This document shows, piece by piece, positions 8,123 through 16,257 of a stretch of DNA of 64,000 nucleotides. Numbering within the stretch: position 1 is the first letter of the stretch; each line of letters starts with the position of its first letter. The DNA comes from Deltaproteobacteria bacterium (GTDB taxonomy: Bacteria > Desulfobacterota_B > Binatia > UBA9968), in assembly GCA_005879255.1 (NCBI GenBank), contig VBKY01000029.1, positions 1 through 64,000 on the forward strand, read 5' to 3'. The notes beneath the pieces are model-generated. The model saw nothing but the letters and a program-made list of their open reading frames with translations. It did not search any database and had not been told where the DNA came from. The position numbers and the translations under genes were made by a program.

Positions 8123-8871
8123 CTACTTCGCCAGCAACTGATGATAGCGATCAATAGCTTCTGCCGGCTTCCCCAAAAAAACCAGGCTTCCGTGATCAAG
8201 CAGCAGGCCCGATCGCAGATTTTTTTGACGTCTTGCGCGCTGTGCGAAACAAAGATGGTGGTCTTGCCTTGTGACCGAAACTTGTCAATATGATCGCTGC
8301 ACTTTCGTTGAAAGCTTTCATTCTCAACGGCTAGAACTTCGTCAACGAGCAGCACGTCGGGATTCAAGTTGACGGCGAGGGCAAAACCCAATCGTGCATG
8401 CATCCCGGAAGAATAGTTCTTAACCGGGTTATCCATGAAACTACCTAACTCGGCAAATTCGACGACGGCACCATAAATTTCTGCAATTTCCTTTCGGCTA
8501 AGGCCATGAATCGAAGCGCCCAGAAATACATTTTCTTTCCCTGTGAGTTCCGGATGAAACCCGACTCCCAGCTCGATCATGGTTCCCATCCGTGCGCCGT
8601 TGGGCAACTGCACTTTACCGTGGGTGGGTGGATAGATACCGGCGATCACTTTGAGCAAAGTACTTTTACCCGAGCCGTTCCTTCCAACTAGACCGAAAGC
8701 CTCGCCCGGAGATATATTCAAACTCACATCTTTTAGCGCCCAGAGGGTGTCTCTTTGCTCTCGGTATCGCTTGTGAAAGAAGCCGATGACCTGCGATTTT
8801 AAGGAGTCCGCTTTGTTATGTCGGATCGTAAAGGCCTTCGACACGTTGACGATTTGAATCTCCCCTTCCAA
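8123..8871 (-). pseudogene. wzt: Second exporter ATPase, frameshifted near the C-terminus
   Basis: A KpsT/Wzt-type ATPase without the long substrate domain. It has Walker A (GRNGSGKST), signature (YSSGMHARLGFA) and Walker B (VLLVDEVLA). Translation probably starts at the TTG at 8871, two bases after the permease stop. After CDRA (about position 8202) the open frame continues with an unlikely sequence to 8113. One base further along, the DNA reads LLLDHGSLVFLGKPAEAIDR and ends at TAG 8123, exactly the expected family C-terminus. One missing base therefore explains it; adding it gives 249 residues. The altered product keeps all ATPase motifs and could still fold. The partner permease is more clearly broken. 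Confidence 0.8.
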
Positions 8872-8873
8872 CC

Positions 8874-9609
8874 TTAAGCCTCTTCGGCGAATCGCGCCTT
8901 GCAGACCATGAACAATGTATAACCCGCAGCAACAGAAACGATTGCCAATGAGGTAATGGCCAGCCACTGCTCAAGCGAAGAAAAGGTATTGCGATAAAGA
9001 GCATCCTGATAACCTAGGATGAAGTACGAAAATGGATTCATGTAAAGGACCTTTTTGAGAGTTGCGGGCGCGGACTGCACATCATAGATAATCGGTGTCA
9101 GCCAAAAAAACAGCATCAAAAAGATCTCGGTGAAATGGCGCACATCGCGGTAGAAAACGGTAGCGGCGGAGATGAAAAAGCACAATCCCAAAGTGAAAAG
9201 AATTTGCAGCGCTAAAACCGGCAGAAAGTTGATCCAGGACCACCCGACGGGGACCTTGAAGAAAAGCCAGGCCATTGGAAAAAAACCACCATCGCAAAGA
9301 GGAATTGCGCTAAATTAAACAGTACCGTTGCCACCGGGAAGACCTCCATCGGAAGCGCAACTTATCAACTTGCCGTTGCAGCGACTGGGCAAAGAAATTC
9401 CATGGCAAAATCCCGACCATTAGGAAGTAGGCGAAATTGGGTGGGCCGCCGCGCAGTATATGACCGAACACGAAGCTATAAACAAGGATCAGCAAGAGCG
9501 GGTTAGCAAGCGACCAGAGAAACCCCAGAACCGAATCACGATATTTGAGCTTGAGGTCTTCTAAGACTAGGTTACGAATCAGTTCACGATATCGAAACAA
9601 AGACTGCAT
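8874..9609 (-). pseudogene. wzm: Second exporter permease, broken by two frameshifts
   Basis: The N-terminal part (MQSLFRYRELIRNLVLEDLK to FFAQSLQRQVD) reads from the ATG at 9609. The frame then shifts, and VALPMEVFPVATVLFNLAQF appears in another frame near 9290-9355. Comparison with the intact permease of this window suggests about ten codons are also missing at this point. A second shift, one T short in a run of seven near 9280, leads into the third frame, MAWLFFKVPVGWSWINF, which runs to the stop at 8874. No single frame spans the protein, so it should be non-functional if the sequence is right. Restoring both sites gives about 255 residues. Confidence 0.8.
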
Positions 9610-9702
9610 AGATTGTCAGAATCGGAGCCTATTATCCGGAGAGATTCGCAGACGGATTTTACCGATTGTCGATGCCGAACGAAGTAAGAAAAGCCGTTCC
9701 CG

Positions 9703-10290
9703 CTAATGACCGGGCATAACGTTCTTATGTGTCACTGCAAGGCGTCGAATAGACGCGGTCGCAGCCGCCAAGTCGTCGACCACAAAATCGGCCGCCGCTT
9801 CATTGTCAACTTGGGCGCCGTACCCTGTTCGCACCAGGAAAGTCAGCGCGCCGGCCGCATGCCCCATCTCGATGTCGCAAGCTTTATCGCCGATCACAAT
9901 GCTATTCGCCAAATTAAAGCCCAGTTCCCCGGCTGCCTTCTGCAGCAACCCCAGCCTGGGTTTGCGACAGGCACAGTCATCGTCAGGCTTGTGTGGGCAA
10001 ACGTAGAGCCCGTCCAGATGAACCCCTTCCTTTTCCAGCAATTCGCGAAGGCGTTCATGAACGCGTTCCAGCTGGGCCTGATCGAAAATCCCACGTCCCA
10101 CGCCAGATTGATTTGTAATCACTACCAAACCAAAACCCATCTGCTGGAGCTCGCGAAGCGCCGCTCCAACGCCGGGAAGCAATGCAACTTGCTCTGGCTC
10201 CGAGAGGTATTCACGCTCTCCGATGATCGTGCCATCCCGGTCCAGGACGACGAAGCGCCGCTGTTCAGATTGAAGTCCTCGTACGGTCAT
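9703..10290 (-). CDS. GmhB-like HAD phosphatase, copy 3 (complete)
   Basis: A complete 195-residue HAD-IIIA phosphatase. Motif I DRDGT is at 17-21 and motif II TNQSG at about 59. A zinc loop has C98, H100, C106 and C108 (CPHKPDDDCACRK), Lys110 is the probable motif III residue, and motif IV GDKACD is at 134-139. These features match heptose bisphosphate phosphatase GmhB, and the nearby heptose nucleotidyltransferase remnant agrees. It is the only copy wholly present without an attached fragment. It precedes the damaged exporter genes by about 90 bp, as copy 2 precedes the intact exporter. Related histidinol-phosphate phosphatases share these motifs, so the exact substrate is inferred. Confidence 0.8.
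   Translation of the reverse strand: MTVRGLQSEQRRFVVLDRDGTIIGEREYLSEPEQVALLPGVGAALRELQQMGFGLVVITNQSGVGRGIFDQAQLERVHERLRELLEKEGVHLDGLYVCPHKPDDDCACRKPRLGLLQKAAGELGFNLANSIVIGDKACDIEMGHAAGALTFLVRTGYGAQVDNEAAADFVVDDLAAATASIRRLAVTHKNVMPGH
10057..10228. repeat. Direct repeat within gmhB copies (unit 3)
   Basis: 10057-10179 is identical to 4861-4983. Only three scattered differences appear up to about 10230, after which the copies diverge. Confidence 0.85.
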
Positions 10291-10362
10291 GGCAATCCAT
10301 GGTTCATCACAAACACGGCATATATACTACACCGGATTTCAAGAGCATACCGCCCGTGTGGA

Positions 10363-10442
10363 GCTTGAGATCTTTTGAGATCAAATCATGAACCAGTTCA
10401 CGGAATCGAAACAAGAGCGCATAGATTGTCACAATCGGAGCC
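10363..10442 (-). pseudogene. 5' remnant of a third exporter permease gene
   Basis: Reading leftwards from 10442, 19 of the 20 bases before the ATG at 10422 match the sequence before the damaged permease start at 9609. The next codons, after a one-base slip, read ALLFRFRELVHDLISKDLKL, similar to the SLFRYRELIRNLVLEDLKLK of that permease. Similarity ends near 10363, about 70 bp before gmhB copy 3 begins. This is a leftover from a deletion or unequal recombination. The rest of 10291-10577 shows no gene and probably holds the divergent promoters of gmhB copy 3 and the glycosyltransferase. Confidence 0.65.
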
Positions 10443-10577
10443 GTCGAAGACAAATCCCTCGTGGATGACAAACTTTATTAGTTTTGTTAGATAAATGGTA
10501 GTCTTCGGTAGTAACTATCTAGGCGGTTTGTTTGCCATTTCGTGAAACGGAAAGATAACCTTTACCCAAGGCACATT

Positions 10578-11489
10578 ATGAGCTTAAGGTCGTTCCGGCC
10601 AACAATTATTATCCCGACCAAAGATCGAGCGCAAATTCTAGCCCAGCTTTTGGGCAGCATCGAACAGCTCGAGGCCATTGAGAGGATTCTCCCGGAAATT
10701 ATCGTTGCCGATAACGATTCACGGGACAACACCTATGAGCACGTCAAGGCGACGGCTAGGTGTTTCCCCACGACGATCCGCGCCCTGAAGGTCCGGCGGG
10801 CAGGAAAGTCTGCCGCCGTTAATGATGCGGTGCATTCGGCGAAGGGTAACGTTCTGGCATTTTTAGACGATGATGTGGTCGTCGACAAAACATGGCTTAC
10901 GTCGATCGAAGAGTTTTTTCAAAATGGCAAATACCAGGTCGGACAAGGGATCGTTCGGCTGCAATCTCCGGCTAAAGAGGATCCGGAGATTCAGAAGCTG
11001 GTTCAACGCTATCGCACCATTCCTAAGCTCGAACACGACCCGAAGCTGAAGGAAGTCCATTCATTGAATGGTTCTAATTTTTTTGTCTCCCGTGACGTCT
11101 TCGATCGCGTCGGTGGATTTGACGAGCGCCTTGGACCGGGGGCGTCAGGAACATCCGAAGACGTGGAATTCGCCCATCGGCTGGGACGTTCCGGCATTTG
11201 TATCGGTTATGCGCCCAAGGCCGTCGTCTACCATCACGTTGACCGCGGCCGACTGACCGACGAATATTTCAAGCAGAGCCACTGGCGTCAAGGCAGAAGT
11301 CGCTTACTGATTCGAAATCGCAGCGCTGCCGCGATACTCTTTAACCTCGTCCACGCATTCGCACAATACGCTTTGTACACCCTGTTGTGCAAAGAGCGGA
11401 ATCGCTATCGCAGTAAAGGCCGCATCTACCATTATCTCGGCATGATTGAAGCCAAACAGAATAACGCCGGCCATCCGGAAGATCGATGA
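10578..11489 (+). CDS. Glycosyltransferase family 2
   Basis: A 303-residue GT-A fold glycosyltransferase. The nucleotide-sugar region begins RPTIIIPTKDRA and continues with ADNDSRDNT; the metal-binding DxD-type motif is LDDDVVVD near residue 95; the acceptor/catalytic region contains SEDVEFAHRLGRSG. The C-terminal about 60 residues include a hydrophobic stretch (AAILFNLVHAFAQYALY) that may sit on the membrane. I chose the ATG at 10578 over the GTG at 10542 because AAGG lies 7 bases upstream of it and the domain starts a few residues later. It points away from the exporter locus and converges on lptD. Sugar and acceptor are unknown; surface polysaccharide is the likely product. Confidence 0.75.
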   Translation: MSLRSFRPTIIIPTKDRAQILAQLLGSIEQLEAIERILPEIIVADNDSRDNTYEHVKATARCFPTTIRALKVRRAGKSAAVNDAVHSAKGNVLAFLDDDVVVDKTWLTSIEEFFQNGKYQVGQGIVRLQSPAKEDPEIQKLVQRYRTIPKLEHDPKLKEVHSLNGSNFFVSRDVFDRVGGFDERLGPGASGTSEDVEFAHRLGRSGICIGYAPKAVVYHHVDRGRLTDEYFKQSHWRQGRSRLLIRNRSAAAILFNLVHAFAQYALYTLLCKERNRYRSKGRIYHYLGMIEAKQNNAGHPEDR

Positions 11490-11517
11490 TAAACTAGCCG
11501 CCGCCCTGAATTCTCGC

Positions 11518-13881
11518 TCACTTGTTCAATGAGGTCCTGCTATTTCCCAACCCGAGCAGACTGAAATCGAAGCTGAAGCTCGTCTTGGCGGGATTGACGT
11601 CATGCTTGACGCCCAACGTCGCCGTCCAACATTCGCAAAACGACAGGAACTTGGTTATGACCCGAAAGCCGAGGAAACGGGAATCGCGGGCATCATAGGT
11701 ACTGTTAACATTGACGAGCAGGTTATCGGTTAAATGATAGACCATATTGCCGCCGACATTGCCTACGGTATTTTTGTCGAAACCGGTCACAGCACAGCGC
11801 GGATCGAGGGGATGAGCAATGCAATTCGCGGGCTTGTCGAGATCGATATTGGCGTCGTCGGCGAGAAAGCTATTAGGACCCCGGCGTAAATAATGATAAC
11901 TGAAGCCTACCGAGTTCGGCTGGTTAAAATCCGCATCCAGCGTCCGGCGCAGCACGGGACGAGGATCGGACATATTAAACGTGACCCGGGCTTGGGTAAC
12001 TTGCCATGCGCCGGGATTGACGCCGCCGTCAAAGCTCAAGTCGATGTACGGCAAGGGAGCAAATTTCACGTTTAAATCGAGGTCCGTTAAGCTGTCGCCG
12101 CCTTTCCGTTCTTTGTCAATATCGTAGCTCAGTGCGAGCCTCACCGAGGCCATCTGGCGAACGTCGCCGATAATGCCGGAATTCAGCAGCTCGACGGAAC
12201 TATCGTCGACCGGCGGTGCGAGCCCGCTCTGACTTTTTCCCCACAGGCGATTGGCCAGCGCAAAAGTTAATACATTGCGGCGATTGACCCGGTCGACATC
12301 ATCCATGATCGGAATGTGCCTCTGGTCGGTACCGGGCACAAACAGGTAGCTGATCTCGGGCTCGAACACATGTTTGACCTGGCTTAGGCCCAAGCTGTTG
12401 AAATTGAACACCCGGCTAAGAGCGGTGCCGATATTGCCGCGGATTTCGACGAGCTCGCGCGAAAGGTTTCGATCCGAAGATTTGACCGGCGTATAGAGGT
12501 GATAGACGGTCTCGCGGGGGGCCACTCCGAGGGAGCCGAAAAAGCGCGACCCGAGCCGAAATGGCAAGACAACTTCCGGCCGAAGATCCAAGCGCAGCCC
12601 GTCGCCGCCTTCCCGTCTGATATAATTGACGCCCTCTCCGCGCCAGCGGAATTCGAGCGGAAAACCGGATAAGTAGCGTCGCCCCCAAAAGCTCAGCTGC
12701 GGAGTGCGCTGCAGAGTGCTGCTATCGGGCTGAATAAAATCTTGAAAGAAGTTCCATTCCCCTTTGAAAAAGGTATCTCCCCAACTCTTAAACACGCCGA
12801 ATTGAGAATCAGCAAAACGGCTTCGGCGAATATTCGCCTCTTGCGAGCCCGGAAGGTCGTAACGGTCGATCAACTCGCGAGTATACAAATCATCCCGGTA
12901 GGCGGCAAAATCGCTGTAGGTGAGCCAGTCCGAACCGATGGTATAACGGTGCGACCCTGCGACGCTCCAACGATCTTTCGGAATCGTTGGGTCGGCGATG
13001 GTGCGGTCGACGACCGCGTCTTGCGCGTTTTTCCGAAGACCCTCATTGAAATACGCCGCGTCGATCCTAAAATCCGAATTCCGTTCGAAAACAGTGCGAA
13101 GCTCGCCCAAAAAGCCGAAGCGGGCGCGAGTCTCGATGTCGAATTTGGCGGTTGCGTCAGTGCTCTTGGAAATCGCCCAGAAGAAGGGCTGCATGAACCT
13201 AAACCCCTCCGTGTTTGATTGACCAAACTGGGGAAAGAGGAGGCCGGTTTGGCGCTCGCTCCTGAGCGGGAAGTAACCGTATGGCAGATAAAAGACCGGA
13301 ACGTCCAGGATGTACAAATAACCGTGCCTGATCGTCCCGACCCCATCGAGAGCAAGGTCCATTTGCTCCGAGGAAAACTTCCACGACGGCGCTCCCGATT
13401 CGCACAGACAGGTGGTAAAAAACCCGTCGTCGACATGATAGGTCTGGCCGCCAAACTTTTCGAATCGACGACCGGTGAGACTGACGTGCCCGTCTTCCAG
13501 GAATAGGTCGCCGTTGTGAATTTCGCCGATTTCCTTTTCCAAGTTCATCTGTAAGGCATCCGCCGATTTGACCTTCCATTCGGGATCATCGAGGGTCACT
13601 TTGCCTTTAGCCTCGGTGTCCTGGGTCGCACGATTCATGCGGACTTCATCGGCTTTTAGGGTCATGCCGCCGCGCTTGATCTCGACGTTGCCGGTGGCTT
13701 CGATCTGGTTCGAACCGTTTCCGCTCGATAGCTTGTCCGCCGTTACATTGATCTCACTGCTGGGTTCTTGACCGCCGCCGCTGATCACCTGAGCTGCTCT
13801 CCCGAGACCCGCGACGATGAAAATCGTACCTACCAGTGACGACATCAAAAGAGTTATTTTGACTCTCATAGTGATTATCAT
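11518..13881 (-). CDS. lptD: LPS-assembly protein LptD
   Basis: A 787-residue outer-membrane protein that inserts lipopolysaccharide into the outer leaflet together with LptE. A signal peptide is followed by an OstA/LptA-like beta-jellyroll domain (about 40-140, DKLSSGNGSNQIEATGNVEI, MTLKADEVRMN) and a large beta-barrel. Cysteines appear as TTCLCESGAPSW after the first domain and FCECWTATLGVKHD near the C-terminus, in the positions where E. coli LptD forms its inter-domain disulfides. The stop of folC lies only a few bases upstream, so translation is probably coupled; no clear ribosome site precedes either ATG (13881 or 13869). A second Cys pair (CIAHPLDPRC) near residue 690 is extra. Confidence 0.9.
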   Translation of the reverse strand: MIITMRVKITLLMSSLVGTIFIVAGLGRAAQVISGGGQEPSSEINVTADKLSSGNGSNQIEATGNVEIKRGGMTLKADEVRMNRATQDTEAKGKVTLDDPEWKVKSADALQMNLEKEIGEIHNGDLFLEDGHVSLTGRRFEKFGGQTYHVDDGFFTTCLCESGAPSWKFSSEQMDLALDGVGTIRHGYLYILDVPVFYLPYGYFPLRSERQTGLLFPQFGQSNTEGFRFMQPFFWAISKSTDATAKFDIETRARFGFLGELRTVFERNSDFRIDAAYFNEGLRKNAQDAVVDRTIADPTIPKDRWSVAGSHRYTIGSDWLTYSDFAAYRDDLYTRELIDRYDLPGSQEANIRRSRFADSQFGVFKSWGDTFFKGEWNFFQDFIQPDSSTLQRTPQLSFWGRRYLSGFPLEFRWRGEGVNYIRREGGDGLRLDLRPEVVLPFRLGSRFFGSLGVAPRETVYHLYTPVKSSDRNLSRELVEIRGNIGTALSRVFNFNSLGLSQVKHVFEPEISYLFVPGTDQRHIPIMDDVDRVNRRNVLTFALANRLWGKSQSGLAPPVDDSSVELLNSGIIGDVRQMASVRLALSYDIDKERKGGDSLTDLDLNVKFAPLPYIDLSFDGGVNPGAWQVTQARVTFNMSDPRPVLRRTLDADFNQPNSVGFSYHYLRRGPNSFLADDANIDLDKPANCIAHPLDPRCAVTGFDKNTVGNVGGNMVYHLTDNLLVNVNSTYDARDSRFLGFRVITKFLSFCECWTATLGVKHDVNPAKTSFSFDFSLLGLGNSRTSLNK

Positions 13882-13885
13882 TCGG

Positions 13886-15190
13886 TCAAATAGGGGAGCG
13901 TGCGCCGTCGGCGGCTCTTGCCGTGGCTATGTCGAGAAGCATGGGGCGAATTTCACCGAGTAGGTAAAGAGAACCTGCTACCAGGATAATATCGTCAGAA
14001 TGGGCTTCATCGAGTAGAGTGCGCAACGCGACCCGGGAATCGTGAATGGTACGATGGGGAATGCTTGCGCCGGCGGTTTCCGCCAGTTGGTCGGGATCGG
14101 CGCTGCGTTCCATTGCGACCCGAGTGAAAATCACTTCATCCACTGTCTTCGTCAGCGTGCCCAGCATGAGTTGCCATTCTTTGTCCGCCATTGTCGCAAA
14201 CAGCAGCCTTATTTTTCGGCCTTGGCGAAAGTCATTCATCTCGTCCACCAAGGCTCTCACCCCTTCCGTGTTATGAGCGCCGTCCAAAACGACCGTGGGC
14301 TGATTGAACATCACTTCCAATCGCCCCGGCCACTGAACGGTTTGCAAACCCCGGCGTAGGATTGTCTCGTTCACTGGAAACCGCTCCTCGGACAATTCCA
14401 GCGCGGCCAGAGCTATCGAAGCATTGGCTCGTTGGTGCCGGCCCCGAAGCGCCAACTGAATATTAGAATAATGTCGTTTTAGACCTCTATAGTCGAAGAG
14501 GCCCTCGCTTTTCAAGGAAAATCCGAAATCGGTGCCCAAAAAATAGGCCGGTGAGCGGTGTTCACCGGCCATTGCTCTTAGTAGCTCGGCGACCTGTGGC
14601 GAGATCTTGCCGCAGATTACCGGGATCGCCGGCTTAATGATGCCTCCCTTCTCACGTGCGATCGACCGCTCATCGGGGCCTAAATAGGCCTCGTGATCCT
14701 TGGAGATCGTTGTGATGACGGAAACCATCGGAGTAACGACATTGGTGGCGTCGAGCCTGCCGCCCAAACCGACTTCGACCACAGCAACATCGACGTGGCG
14801 CCTGGCAAAATGAACAAACGCCATCACCGTAACAAATTCAAAAAACGTCAGTGGCACATTCGCCGCCTCGGTGCGCCGCCGGACCTCCTCGGCCAGCTCA
14901 ACAACCTGCTCTTGAGTCAGGTCATCTTCGCCGACGCGAATCCGCTCATTGAATGAAACCAGATGAGGTGACGTGTAAAGCGCGGTCCGATAACCCGCCA
15001 GCGATAAGATGGAGTGCAACATCGCAGACGTCGAACCTTTGCCGTTTGTGCCGGCAATGTGAATGGAGGGAAACTTTTTTTCCGGGTGGTCGAACAGCGC
15101 CAGCGCCTGTTCCATGCGGTCCAAGCGCAAGTCGATCATGCCGCCACGCAGGTTGTAGATTTTATTGAGCGTGTCGGAATATTTGTCCAT
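13886..15190 (-). CDS. folC: Dihydrofolate synthase/folylpolyglutamate synthase
   Basis: A 434-residue Mur-ligase family enzyme that adds glutamate to dihydropteroate and tetrahydrofolate in the cytoplasm. The ATP-binding loop is HIAGTNGKGSTSAM near residue 44. SPHLVSFNERIRV and the folate/metal region GLGGRLDATN follow, with VLDGAHN in the C-terminal domain. I chose ATG 15190 (MDKYSDTLNKIYNL), the normal family start; the longer frame begins inside an intergenic repeat. The gene sits between trpA and lptD, in the same direction. trpA-(accD)-folC is a common neighbourhood; accD is not present here. Confidence 0.9.
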   Translation of the reverse strand: MDKYSDTLNKIYNLRGGMIDLRLDRMEQALALFDHPEKKFPSIHIAGTNGKGSTSAMLHSILSLAGYRTALYTSPHLVSFNERIRVGEDDLTQEQVVELAEEVRRRTEAANVPLTFFEFVTVMAFVHFARRHVDVAVVEVGLGGRLDATNVVTPMVSVITTISKDHEAYLGPDERSIAREKGGIIKPAIPVICGKISPQVAELLRAMAGEHRSPAYFLGTDFGFSLKSEGLFDYRGLKRHYSNIQLALRGRHQRANASIALAALELSEERFPVNETILRRGLQTVQWPGRLEVMFNQPTVVLDGAHNTEGVRALVDEMNDFRQGRKIRLLFATMADKEWQLMLGTLTKTVDEVIFTRVAMERSADPDQLAETAGASIPHRTIHDSRVALRTLLDEAHSDDIILVAGSLYLLGEIRPMLLDIATARAADGARSPI

Positions 15191-15214
15191 ACCGCGTTTG
15201 CCGAGGCCAACTAC

Positions 15215-15295
15215 GTTCAGTTCCAAGTTCAAGGTTCAATGTAGTTCCTATTGGTTTAACCTTGGACCTAAAACCTTGAACGTTGAACCGGTATC
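15215..15295. repeat. Palindromic GTTCAA-type intergenic repeat
   Basis: GTTCCAAGTTCAAGGTTCAATG near 15218-15240 is followed by TTAACCTTGGACCT and CCTTGAACGTTGAAC near 15255-15290, which can pair back to form a stem-loop. The right part overlaps the 3' end of trpA and supplies its last codons and stop. Confidence 0.75.
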
Positions 15296-16122
15296 TTCCA
15301 GCGTGTGCGCCAGGATGGCCGGGCCGCCTGCTTCATCGCCCGTTTCAGCCCGGCAACGAACGCTCCCGCCTGCATGGCCTTTTCGCTGTTCCCCTTGGTT
15401 TTCTCAATTTTATCCACCAGCGCACTACCAACGACGGCGGCGTCGGCGAACCCGGCGATCCACGCCGCCTGCCGCGGCGTCGATATGCCAAATCCCACGC
15501 CGACGGGAAGCGCGGTGGCCTTGCGTACTCGGGCGACCTGCGCGCGCAAGTTGTCGTCAAACGAACGACGCGCGCCGGTCACGCCCGTGACCGAAACGTA
15601 ATAGATAAAGCCACGGCCCTGTCGCGCAACCAACCCGACACGGTCCAGCCCACTGGTCGGCGATAATAAAAAAATCAAATCCAGTCCTACTGCATCCGTC
15701 CAGCGCTTAAGTTCGCCGCTCTCCTCCGGCGGCAGATCGACGCACAACACGCCATCGGCGCCTGCTTGTGCCGCCTGCCGGGCAAATTTTTCCAGACCAT
15801 AACGAAAGAACGGATTGTAGTAACCGAACAGAATGACAGACAGTCCCGAACCTCGGCGAAACTCGCGGAGCAGGTGAAAGATCGCCGGTAAGGTAATCGA
15901 CTTTTTCAACGCGCGTTCGGAAGAGCGTTGTATCGTCGGGCCATCGGCCGTCGGATCTGAGAACGGAATGCCCACTTCAATACAGTCTGCGCCCCCCTCT
16001 TCGAGTGCCCGCATGATTCTAAGTGTGGTCTTCAAGTCGGGATCTCCGGCGGTAATAAAGGCGATCAGCGCCGCTTCGCGGCGCTTTTTGAGTTCAGCAA
16101 ATGTTTTCGCGATACGGCTCAT
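15268..16122 (-). CDS. trpA: Tryptophan synthase alpha chain
   Basis: A 284-residue TIM-barrel enzyme that cleaves indole-3-glycerol phosphate to indole and glyceraldehyde 3-phosphate and works in complex with TrpB. The catalytic Glu is in DCIEVGIPFSDPTADGP and the catalytic Asp in GVLCVDLPPEE. The phosphate-binding loops VGVGFGIS and VVGSAL are present. I chose ATG 16122 (MSRIAKTF) because upstream codons come from repeat sequence. The last residues (VQRSRF) and stop are read from the flanking GTTCAA repeat, so the natural C-terminus seems to have been replaced or extended. Confidence 0.92.
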   Translation of the reverse strand: MSRIAKTFAELKKRREAALIAFITAGDPDLKTTLRIMRALEEGGADCIEVGIPFSDPTADGPTIQRSSERALKKSITLPAIFHLLREFRRGSGLSVILFGYYNPFFRYGLEKFARQAAQAGADGVLCVDLPPEESGELKRWTDAVGLDLIFLLSPTSGLDRVGLVARQGRGFIYYVSVTGVTGARRSFDDNLRAQVARVRKATALPVGVGFGISTPRQAAWIAGFADAAVVGSALVDKIEKTKGNSEKAMQAGAFVAGLKRAMKQAARPSWRTRWKIPVQRSRF

Positions 16123-16129
16123 GTTGTTC

Positions 16130-16257
16130 TGTTCAAAGTTCAACGTTCAATGTTGGGGTGCAGACGATTCAAAGTTCAGCGTGGCAAAGCCTTCGACCCT
16201 TAAACCTGAATCTTGACCTCCGGCATTGAACTTTGAACCTTGAACCTGGAACGGCTG
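16130..16257. repeat. Palindromic GTTCAA-type intergenic repeat
   Basis: GTTCAAAGTTCAACGTTCAATG (about 16132-16153) is answered by CATTGAACTTTGAACCTTGAAC (about 16224-16246), forming a long imperfect inverted repeat that fills the space between trpB and trpA. An A/G-rich pair (ACCCTTAAACCTGAATCTTGACC) lies in the loop. Confidence 0.8.

Noticed and set aside
8190..8210. Programmed ribosomal frameshift in the second exporter ATPase
   Set aside because: No slippery heptamer is present at GCCTGCTGC and the partner permease is broken too; a base loss is simpler.
1..10500. Insertion sequence or transposase explaining the rearrangements
   Set aside because: No transposase, integrase or terminal inverted repeat of an insertion sequence was found in this region; homologous exchange between gmhB copies is sufficient.
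13886..15232. Longer FolC start at 15232
   Set aside because: The extra codons come from the GTTCAA repeat; the family start is MDKYSD at 15190.
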